A stretch of 32,775 nucleotides of DNA from Acidobacteriota bacterium. GTDB lineage: Bacteria > Acidobacteriota > B3-B38 > Guanabaribacteriales > JAGGZT01. The position numbers and the translations under genes were made by a program. The notes under the pieces are model-generated. The model was not told the origin of the DNA, made no database searches, and was given only the letters and a program-made list of their open reading frames with translations. Location: assembly GCA_021161905.1 (NCBI GenBank), contig JAGGZT010000044.1, positions 1 to 32,775 on the forward strand, in the 5' to 3' direction. Shown in pieces: positions 14,521 to 21,403 of the stretch. Positions within the stretch are counted from its first letter, which is position 1, and every line of letters starts with the position of its first letter.

Positions 14521-17500
14521 TTACTCCACTTCCTCTTTAAGCGCCTTCTTCTTTCTCCGGGTCCAACCGTCAAAGAGATCGTAGAAAAGAGGAATTACAA
14601 ATAAGGTGAGGAAAGTAGAGGCAAGAAGCCCTCCCATAATTGCCACCGCCATCGGAGATCTCATCTCCGCCCCTTGAGAACGTGAGAGCACCATTGGGAG
14701 CACCCCAAGAATGGTGGTAAAACTGGTGATAAGAATAGGACGAAGTCGCACCGAACACCCCTCAAGGATAGCCTCATGCCGAGATAATCCTCTCCTCCTC
14801 AACTGGTTCACATAGTCGATCATCACTATACCGTTGTTCACCGCTATACCAGCGAGCATTATCACTCCCATAAATGAAGGAAGGGAAAGGGTCTTTCCAC
14901 TAATCAAAAGGAAGAATATTACCCCGATCAACGCCAGGGGGATAGTAAACATCACTACGAAGGGATGAACCAGCGATTCGAACTGAGCTGCCATAATCAT
15001 ATAAACGAGGAGAAGCGCGAGAACAAAGGCAATGGATAGATTGGTGATCATCTCCTTGAGCTGCTCGTATTGACCACCGTAGTCGATAAAGTAACCCTCA
15101 GGGAGGGTTATCTTGGAAACCCTCTTTATGATATCTCGCATCACACTATTGAGGTCGCGTCCCACCACATTGGCGGTAACGCTCACCTTCCGCTCCTGGT
15201 TCTCACGATCTATCTCCACCGGACCGTAGGTATAGTGAAAATCAGCTACCTGATCCAGGGTAAATTGGGTGCCAATTGGGGAAACGAGGACCAGGTTCTT
15301 GAGGTCCTCCACACTCTTCCGATACGGCTCAGCAAACCTCACCCTGACATCCGTCTCCTCTCCTCCTTTGCGGTATATAGTAGCCACCTTCCCCTGCATC
15401 GCGGTCTGCACCGTTTGAGCAACCATACCTACGCTCACCCCTAAATCTGCTGCTTTCTTTCGATCAACTATCACCTGAAGTTCTGGCTTCCCCCTCTTAA
15501 GGGTGATATCCACATCCCTGATACCGGGGATATCGGAGATCTCCTTCGCTACCCTATCCGCTACCCGCTTCAACACCCCTAAGTCCTTGCCGAAGACCTT
15601 CACCTCTATCGGGCTCTCCTGCGTCCCCATCATTAGGCTTGACATATCCACCATCGTCATCTTCGCCCCTTCGATCTTGGGGAGCTTTCTCCTTATCGCC
15701 TCCGCTATCTCCGTCGAGGTTCTTTTTCGATCTTCGCGATCGACAGTTCTGGCGAATATCTCTCCCTCATTCACGCCCGCAGGAGCAAATCCAAAAGCGG
15801 CATCACTCGTGCCTGCCTCAGAAACACCGACTACACTACCTACGGTAACCATCTCCTTCTGGTCGAGGAAGATATTCTCAATCTCCTTAACCACTTGGTC
15901 TGTACGGTCAAGTGAGATCCCTACAGGCAATTTGATCCTCAGCAACAAGAGGGGGGTATCCTGTTGAGGCATAAATTCAGCGCCGACAAAGGGACCCAAC
16001 CCAATAGCAAGGACAAAGAGAGCAAACACCCCCAAAAGCACCTTCTTCCTATTGCGAAGAGCTCTATCCAGTGCTCTTTTATACCTATCCCGTAGCTCAA
16101 AGAAGAAGTTTTCAATCCTCCTCTGGAAATTGCTTCCAACGCCTCCACGAGCAGTAATAATGATCTGGGACGCCATCATTGGGATAATGGTAAGCGCAAC
16201 GAAGAGGGAGGCAAAAAGGGCGAAAGCGATGGTTAAGGCAAGGCTCCGGGAGAGCCTACCCGCAATCCCGCTGGTATAAACGAGAGGAAGAAAGACAGCT
16301 ATGGTGGTTAAAGTAGAAGCGGTTATCGCCATTCCCACCTGAGAGGCACCCACTATTGACGCTTCCTTCCTCCTCTTTCCCTCCTCCATATTTCGGTAGA
16401 TGCTCTCTATCACCACCACCGCATTGTCCACTAACATTCCAGCACCGAGAGCTAATCCACCGAGGGTCATAATATTCAGGGTGTACCCGGCGAAGTAGAT
16501 AGCAATGAAGGTAACGATAATGGAAAGAGGAATCGCAAATCCAATGATAAGGGTGGGACGCCAGCTTCCGAGGAAGAGAAACATTATGACCACCGCCAAT
16601 ATAGCTCCGGTTATCCCGTTGCTTAAGGTGTAAGCCAATGTCCTTTTTACCACCCGCGCCATCCTCATAACTGGATGAAACTCCACTTCGTAGGGTATCT
16701 GTTTACTGATCTTCTTCAGCTCCTTTTCTACCCGATCGGATACCTTGACAATGTTGGCACCAGATTCCTTCATTACCGCCATAAACACCGACTCCTGGCG
16801 ATTCATCCGCACAACACCCCGAGATTCCTTATAGGTATTCTCGACCTTGGCAATATCCTTAAGATACACTGGGGATTTCTTGTTGTAGGCAACTATTATA
16901 TTCCTTATCTCGTCGAGGTTTTTAAACTCCCCCACCGTTCTAATAAGGACTTCCCTATCGCCTTCCACCAAATGCCCTGCTGGAGAATTCAGGTTTTCCA
17001 TCGCAAGAGCCCTTACCACATTGGAAAGGGGTATCCTCCGTGCTTGAAGTGCGTTCCGATCTATGCTTATCCTTATCTCCCGCTCCTTTCCCCCCAGAAC
17101 CATCACTGAAGCCACTCCATCAAGCCGTTCCAACCGTGGCTTCACCGTATCCTCAATGTATTTCCTTAACTTAAGAGGGGGAAGGTTTCCGGTAATACCG
17201 TAAGCCAGAATAGGCGTTTGGGAGACATCAAACTTGAGAACAAGCGGTTCCTTTATATCCTCCGGGAGAAAGTCGCGGATCAACCCTATATTGTCCCTGA
17301 TGTCCTGAGCAGCAAAATCGAGGTTGGTACCCCATTCAAACTCAACCATCACTATCGACATCCCTTCCCGGGACATCGACTTCACTGACTTGACCCCCTT
17401 TACTATGCTAACCGCTTCCTCAATCGGCTTGGTTACCAGCGTCTCCATATCCGCAGGAGCAACCCCACTATAGCTCGTTACTACCGAGACGATGGGATAG

Positions 17501-17622
17501 GTGATATCGGGAAGCATATCGAGACCGAGACGAGAAAGCGAAATAGCCCCCAATACCACCACCACCAAGATCATCATCAATACGGTTACCGGTCTTTTAA
17601 CCGAGAATTCCGGGATATTCAT
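14521..17622 (-). CDS. RND efflux pump, inner-membrane subunit (AcrB/HAE1-like)
   Basis: A 1033-residue trimeric RND pump that exports drugs or amphiphilic metabolites. Twelve helices and two large periplasmic domains fit the HAE1 pattern: FSVKRPVTVLMMILVVVVLG at the N-terminus, the 4th helix LGAGMLVDNAVVVIES, and the 10th helix LAGIAVNNGIVMIDY. At the proton-relay positions of E. coli AcrB (Asp407, Asp408, Lys940) this protein has Asp, Asn and Asn. A TTG two codons upstream is also open; ATG at 17622 is preferred because relatives begin MNxPEF and AGGAGG lies 10 bases before it. It sits 21 bases after the adaptor gene, in an operon with tolC and tetR, so a full tripartite pump is encoded. 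Substrate unknown. Confidence 0.95.
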   Translation of the reverse strand: MNIPEFSVKRPVTVLMMILVVVVLGAISLSRLGLDMLPDITYPIVSVVTSYSGVAPADMETLVTKPIEEAVSIVKGVKSVKSMSREGMSIVMVEFEWGTNLDFAAQDIRDNIGLIRDFLPEDIKEPLVLKFDVSQTPILAYGITGNLPPLKLRKYIEDTVKPRLERLDGVASVMVLGGKEREIRISIDRNALQARRIPLSNVVRALAMENLNSPAGHLVEGDREVLIRTVGEFKNLDEIRNIIVAYNKKSPVYLKDIAKVENTYKESRGVVRMNRQESVFMAVMKESGANIVKVSDRVEKELKKISKQIPYEVEFHPVMRMARVVKRTLAYTLSNGITGAILAVVIMFLFLGSWRPTLIIGFAIPLSIIVTFIAIYFAGYTLNIMTLGGLALGAGMLVDNAVVVIESIYRNMEEGKRRKEASIVGASQVGMAITASTLTTIAVFLPLVYTSGIAGRLSRSLALTIAFALFASLFVALTIIPMMASQIIITARGGVGSNFQRRIENFFFELRDRYKRALDRALRNRKKVLLGVFALFVLAIGLGPFVGAEFMPQQDTPLLLLRIKLPVGISLDRTDQVVKEIENIFLDQKEMVTVGSVVGVSEAGTSDAAFGFAPAGVNEGEIFARTVDREDRKRTSTEIAEAIRRKLPKIEGAKMTMVDMSSLMMGTQESPIEVKVFGKDLGVLKRVADRVAKEISDIPGIRDVDITLKRGKPELQVIVDRKKAADLGVSVGMVAQTVQTAMQGKVATIYRKGGEETDVRVRFAEPYRKSVEDLKNLVLVSPIGTQFTLDQVADFHYTYGPVEIDRENQERKVSVTANVVGRDLNSVMRDIIKRVSKITLPEGYFIDYGGQYEQLKEMITNLSIAFVLALLLVYMIMAAQFESLVHPFVVMFTIPLALIGVIFFLLISGKTLSLPSFMGVIMLAGIAVNNGIVMIDYVNQLRRRGLSRHEAILEGCSVRLRPILITSFTTILGVLPMVLSRSQGAEMRSPMAVAIMGGLLASTFLTLFVIPLFYDLFDGWTRRKKKALKEEVE

Positions 17623-17643
17623 CGCCAACTTCCCTCCTGCTGA

Positions 17644-18744
17644 TTATTGTCCTTCAACTATCGCCACCGCTCTCCCATCGGAGAGCCCTTCATAACCCGA
17701 AACAACCACCAGATCCCCTTCCTTAACCCCGCTCGTCACCTCAACCGAACTATTAGCCCTGTCACCCAAAACCACCTCCCGTTTTACCGCCTTCCCATCT
17801 TCCACCACAAAGAGATAGTGCTTACCACCCTCCTCTTTCACCACCACCTGCGGTACCACATAAACCCCATCCTTCTCCCAGAAGATCAGCTCGACCGAGG
17901 CGAAGAATCCCGGTTTCAACCGATACCCGGGATTGGGAATAAGCGCCTCCACTTTAAAGGCACGGCTTATAGGATCAACGCTTGGGTTTACCACACTTAC
18001 TCTTCCCGTAAAACTCTCCTTGGGGAAGGCATCTACCTTTATCACCACCTTCTGCCCCACCTTAGCTTTTCCGGCATATTTTTCGGGCAGGGAGAAGGTT
18101 ATCTTTATCGGGTCCGCTGCCACTATCCGGAATATCGGCGTCCCCCGCATCGTCATATAGTACTCACCGGGCTCTATCCCCCGGTAGTCGACAACACCCG
18201 ATATCGGTGCCCTCACCACGGTATCAGAGAGGTACTGTTTAGCCAAAGCGAGAGCCGCTTTTGCTCCCTCGAGTTGAGCCTTCGCCATCTCATAGCGAGC
18301 CTTAAAACTATCGTAGATCCCTTGAGGAATAGCCTTCTCCTTGAAGAGCTCCTCCTTTCTCTTTAGCTCCAGCTTGGCGTTTTCGAAATTTGCCTTCGCC
18401 TGGGCGAGCGCCGCTTCCGCTTGCCTTACCTGGATCCTGAAATCTTCATCATTGAACCGAGCAAGGACATCGCCCTTCTTCACTATATCCCCTTCCTTGA
18501 CCAACACCTCTTTGATAATCCCCGAGATCTTGGGGCTGATGGCAGATTTCTCGCTCCCCTCAAGGGAACCTGTCGAGGAGATGGAATCAACCAGCTTCCC
18601 CCGGGTAAGGGAAACCACTTTCACTGGTACCGGAATAGCCTCACCTCCCTTCAGGGAGGCGTTATTGTCCTTACTACAACTCAGAAAGAAGATCGAGAAC
18701 ACCAGCAGGAATAACGCCCCTATGGTTAACTTAGACTTCTTCAT
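17644..18744 (-). CDS. RND efflux periplasmic adaptor (membrane fusion protein), lipoprotein
   Basis: A 366-residue adaptor that joins the RND pump to the TolC-type channel. It begins with a lipoprotein signal peptide (LFLLVFSIFFLSC, lipid-bearing Cys near residue 23), so it is anchored by lipid. Then come a beta-barrel start (PVPVKVVSLTRGKL), a lipoyl half (KISGIIKEVLVKEGDIVKKG), an alpha-helical hairpin (about 105-165, FNDEDFRIQVRQAEAALAQA onward), the second lipoyl half (VVRAPISGVVDYRG), the beta-barrel and a membrane-proximal domain (VVSGYEGLSDGRAV). Length is typical. The start overlaps the tolC stop by 4 bases (ATGA), with AAGGAGG just upstream. Confidence 0.94.
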   Translation of the reverse strand: MKKSKLTIGALFLLVFSIFFLSCSKDNNASLKGGEAIPVPVKVVSLTRGKLVDSISSTGSLEGSEKSAISPKISGIIKEVLVKEGDIVKKGDVLARFNDEDFRIQVRQAEAALAQAKANFENAKLELKRKEELFKEKAIPQGIYDSFKARYEMAKAQLEGAKAALALAKQYLSDTVVRAPISGVVDYRGIEPGEYYMTMRGTPIFRIVAADPIKITFSLPEKYAGKAKVGQKVVIKVDAFPKESFTGRVSVVNPSVDPISRAFKVEALIPNPGYRLKPGFFASVELIFWEKDGVYVVPQVVVKEEGGKHYLFVVEDGKAVKREVVLGDRANSSVEVTSGVKEGDLVVVSGYEGLSDGRAVAIVEGQ

Positions 18745-20057
18745 TTATCATCCTCCTTAAAGATAAATTCGGACGCAAAGGTTCCGATGCTTTTCTCAAG
18801 ATTTTGAATAGCTAAATACCTATCATACTTGAGACTTGCAAGCGCTTTCTGGGCGCTATCATAGGCGATAAGCGCCTGTGATAACTCCAAGCTTGTCGCC
18901 TCACCTACGGCGAAGAAACGGGAAACGAGTTCATAGTTCTTCTTAGCAAGTTCCACCTGCTTCCTCAAGGTTTCCAAAGCAGCAGTTACCGTCTTAAGAT
19001 TAAGGTAAGCTTGATTGATCTGGAGCTTTATCTCCTTTATTAACTTGTCCCTATTTATAAGCGCCTGCTGCTCCTTGGACTTCGCCTCCTTGAGCTCGGC
19101 AAAGCCAACCCCACCATCAAATATGGGGAGGCTGAAAGAAAGGGAGATACTCGCATACTGTTTAGCGGGAAAGTTGGCGCTCTGCCTCAAAAGCATTGCC
19201 TGGGCAGAAACGGAGGGAAGAAATCTGCCCCGAGCTTTAGCCAACTCCTCCCTCGCCACCTTGAGCTCGAGTTCGTTCATCCTCATCTCTATCCTCTCCC
19301 TGAGCCCCTTGGTGATAAGATCGTCAAAACTGCCTTGTGGAGGTTTCGGCTCCCTCGGCTCTGCGAGTTTAAAATCTCCCTTTATCCCAGTAAGAAGGCG
19401 GAACCTCTCCTTCGCTATCTCAAGCTCATTCTCTCGCTGAACCAGCTCCCGCTCCGCATTCTTTAAGGACATTTCCGCTTGAAGAACAGCGGTAACCGTA
19501 ACCTCTCCCACTTTATATCGGGCGCGAGCTATCTTGAGTTCATGGCGGGCGAGTTCCAGCGTCTTCCGCGTTATCTCAAGGTTTTGCTGCGCCTTTATCA
19601 CTTGATAATAGGCAGCAGTAACCCCGAGGAGCACATTCTGCTTGGCGAGAGCAACAGAGTTTTTAGCCAGTTCCTTCGAGAGCTTCGCCTGCTTGTATAT
19701 CCCGATGTTCCTTCCTCCGCTGTAGATCGGCTGAATTAGGGTGAGGGTGAGATTGTAGGCGTTCTGGGGAAATATATTGATCGCCATCCCTCCCATATTG
19801 AAGGTTACCTGGCGATCATAGTGGGTAGCTTGATAGTTAAAAATAAGCTTGGGAAGAAGAAGAGCCGCCGCTTTCTTAACGGTACTATCCGACTGTTTCA
19901 AGGACTCCGTTGCCAGTTTTAGATCATCGTTCCTTTTGAGAGTTATTCGATAAACATCATCTAAGCTGTAGGTTGGTACTTCGTCAGAATAAGCGGAAAG
20001 GGTAAAAAACACTATAAGAAACACCGAGGCAAACAGTAAAAACCTCTTTGTGAGCAT
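18741..20057 (-). CDS. TolC family outer-membrane efflux channel
   Basis: A 438-residue outer-membrane factor that forms the trimeric exit duct of the pump. It has a signal peptide (KRFLLFASVFLIVFFTLSAYS), then two internally similar halves rich in long amphipathic helices. The first runs from YSLDDVYRITLKRNDDLKLA and the second from GLRERIEMRMNELELKVARE. Beta-strand regions such as ISLSFSLPIFDGGVGFAELK mark the barrel part. Length is normal for the family. Its ATG overlaps the tetR stop by one base (TAATG), and AAGGAG lies 8 bases before it. Its presence is the main evidence that this cell has an outer membrane. Confidence 0.94.
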   Translation of the reverse strand: MLTKRFLLFASVFLIVFFTLSAYSDEVPTYSLDDVYRITLKRNDDLKLATESLKQSDSTVKKAAALLLPKLIFNYQATHYDRQVTFNMGGMAINIFPQNAYNLTLTLIQPIYSGGRNIGIYKQAKLSKELAKNSVALAKQNVLLGVTAAYYQVIKAQQNLEITRKTLELARHELKIARARYKVGEVTVTAVLQAEMSLKNAERELVQRENELEIAKERFRLLTGIKGDFKLAEPREPKPPQGSFDDLITKGLRERIEMRMNELELKVAREELAKARGRFLPSVSAQAMLLRQSANFPAKQYASISLSFSLPIFDGGVGFAELKEAKSKEQQALINRDKLIKEIKLQINQAYLNLKTVTAALETLRKQVELAKKNYELVSRFFAVGEATSLELSQALIAYDSAQKALASLKYDRYLAIQNLEKSIGTFASEFIFKEDDK

Positions 20058-20704
20058 TATTCCATCTCCTTTCTTCCTACTCCATTTATAAAGGCTTGAT
20101 AAATCAACTCTATATCCTCAGATATTGGTCTCACCTCTTTATCATTCATCCGACAAATAAGGACGCCCTCTATAATCTTGGTCAACACCGTCCCCAACCT
20201 GGTAGGGGGAACATCTACCAATTTCCCCTCCTTAACGCCATCCTCTAATATCTTTCCCACCAGGGCATAGACCTCAATAGGACGGCGCATCAACTTCTTT
20301 ATCTCCCCCTCCATACTCTCGATATGAACCTTCCCACTGATGTTCTGAAGCACCCTAAAAAAAGGCCTGTTCTGCTCAAAATAATTCATTGTCTCGCTGA
20401 TCCAAAGTTTTACCTTCTCAAGCGGGGACACATCCGCCTTCAAAACCCGCTCCGCCATCTCATAAACGGTGTTTATTATCTCAGCTATCGCCTGGATGAG
20501 AAGATCGCCTTTGCTCTTGAAGTAAAGATAAAGGGTACCCTTTGAAATACCGGCTCGCTCAGCGATTTTGTCCATCGTCGTATCCTCGAACCCGCTCTCC
20601 GCAAAAACCTCACGCGCTGCTCGAAGTATTTCCCGGCGACGAAATCGCTGAATTATCTCCTTTTTGGTTAATCTCTCTTCACCGTTTTTATTTGCCATAG
20701 TCAC
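20057..20704 (-). CDS. TetR/AcrR family transcriptional repressor
   Basis: A 215-residue regulator. The N-terminal helix-turn-helix is clear: REILRAAREVFAESGFEDTT followed by IAERAGISKGTLYLYFKSKG, the family signature, at about residues 24-64. The remaining ~150 residues form the ligand-binding and dimer domain, whose inducer is unknown and likely a pump substrate. It is the first gene of the efflux operon, and a TetR-type palindrome lies only 6 bases upstream of its start, downstream of the promoter. Negative autoregulation of tetR with the pump and the genes behind it is the simplest reading. Start codons at 20704 and 20698 are both possible; GAGGTG precedes the first. Confidence 0.93.
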   Translation of the reverse strand: MTMANKNGEERLTKKEIIQRFRRREILRAAREVFAESGFEDTTMDKIAERAGISKGTLYLYFKSKGDLLIQAIAEIINTVYEMAERVLKADVSPLEKVKLWISETMNYFEQNRPFFRVLQNISGKVHIESMEGEIKKLMRRPIEVYALVGKILEDGVKEGKLVDVPPTRLGTVLTKIIEGVLICRMNDKEVRPISEDIELIYQAFINGVGRKEME

Positions 20705-20710
20705 CTCTTT

Positions 20711-20730
20711 TTGACTGACTGTTCAGTCAA
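20711..20730 (-). promoter_or_regulatory. TetR-type operator palindrome
   Basis: TTGACTGA (20711-20718) and TCAGTCAA (20723-20730) are perfect inverted arms around CTGT. TGACTGA-type arms are common in operators of AcrR-like TetR regulators. It lies between the -10 and the tetR start codon, where a bound repressor would block transcription of the whole efflux operon. Confidence 0.8.
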
Positions 20731-20753
20731 AAAAACGACTATTCAATTGTAAA

Positions 20754-20782
20754 TATTTAAACTCAAAAAAGAAAAAAGTCAA
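20754..20782 (-). promoter_or_regulatory. promoter of the tetR-efflux operon
   Basis: On the - strand TTGACT (20777-20782; 5 of 6), a 17-base spacer and TAAATA (20754-20759; weak). TACAAT (20746-20751; 5 of 6) is an alternative -10 but has no good -35. The spacer region is very AT-rich. Confidence 0.55.
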
Positions 20783-20920
20783 GAGGAAAAAATCTTTTTC
20801 CTTCTCAGAAAATCGGGGGAGAAAGTTTGTTATTGCGTAAGTTATCTTACAGTCTAAACTGGAAAATAGATTTATAAATGAAGCAGCTGTGGCTAAAACG
20901 AATCCCTCCTACCGATGAAT

Positions 20921-20957
20921 ATCGGCCGGTCGGAGGAAAAGAAGCCGGCCGGCCGAT
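20921..20957. repeat. long GC-rich inverted repeat
   Basis: A 13-bp stem pairs 20921-20933 with 20945-20957 (ATCGGCCGG arms plus one G-U pair in RNA) around an 11-base purine-rich loop. No T-run follows directly on either strand, so it is not a plain terminator. Confidence 0.65.
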
Positions 20958-20993
20958 CCTCTCCCTTCATCCTCCCTCCTTTTTTCTTTTTAT

Positions 20994-21025
20994 AAAAAAA
21001 TTAAGGAGGGAAGATACCTCCCTCC
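20994..21025 (-). terminator. terminator of the OPT/PqqD operon
   Basis: On the - strand GGAGGGA pairs with TCCCTCC (21005-21011 with 21019-21025) around a 7-base loop. TTAATTTTTTT follows. It lies 25 bases after the PqqD-like stop codon. Confidence 0.8.
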
Positions 21026-21049
21026 CAAGACTGAGTAAAAGCTAATGCT

Positions 21050-21403
21050 TCACTTTCTTCTTGCCATCTCTCTAACCTCGGGATAAGAGATAAACCCACC
21101 TCGCTCAAGTTGGGAAAGGAAGAAGCTCAACCGATCGTAAACCGGCTCTACCCTCTCCCCAAAATGGGAGCGAAGTCTTTCGGCTATCTCCCTTACCGTT
21201 GTTTTGCCATCACATGCCTTCCACACCAGGGTTCCTATAACATCCAACTTCACCCGGTAGTACGGGTTCTTCAACCGGGGGAGAAGCCACTTTCTAAGCA
21301 AGGGGAAACGGAACCGGGGAATAACGAGGGAAACGCATTCCCCATCACCCTCCCATTCGCAGGAGCGAACCGGTTTAAGATCGAGAAGGTTTATCTCACT
21401 CAC
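21050..21403 (-). CDS. PqqD-like protein (stand-alone peptide-recognition fold)
   Basis: A 117-residue protein of the PqqD family, a small winged-helix fold. In PqqD and in RiPP pathways this fold binds the leader of a precursor peptide and presents it to a modifying enzyme. The core is VKLDVIGTLVWKACDGKTTVREIAERL (about 51-77), followed by the third helix and wing (VYDRLSFFLSQLERGGFISY). An N-terminal extension with FPLLRKWLLPRLKNPYYR is typical of the stand-alone subgroup. No radical-SAM enzyme, YcaO or PQQ gene is in the window, so peptide modification is only a family-based possibility. It overlaps the OPT transporter gene by 8 bases and ends the operon at a clear terminator. Confidence 0.85.
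   Translation of the reverse strand: MSEINLLDLKPVRSCEWEGDGECVSLVIPRFRFPLLRKWLLPRLKNPYYRVKLDVIGTLVWKACDGKTTVREIAERLRSHFGERVEPVYDRLSFFLSQLERGGFISYPEVREMARRK

Larger units (their letters stand above)
20705..21049. other. 345-base gene-free, hairpin-rich spacer
   Basis: This spacer holds, from left to right, the tetR operator and promoter (20711-20782), a short palindrome GTAAG-TTAT-CTTAC near 20838-20851, a long GC-rich hairpin (20921-20957), a CCCTCCTT/AAGGAGGG inverted repeat, and the terminator of the OPT/PqqD operon (20994-21025). A 25-codon - strand frame with a good ribosome site lies at 20893-20970. No known RNA family is recognised. Confidence 0.7.

Noticed and set aside
17647-18366. 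239-codon open frame on the + strand
   Set aside because: It is antisense to the efflux adaptor and has no domain or ribosome site.
21050-21403. A RiPP biosynthesis cluster around the PqqD-like gene
   Set aside because: No radical-SAM, YcaO, lanthipeptide or protease/ABC maturation genes are adjacent. The nearby 25-codon frame is too weak to call a precursor.
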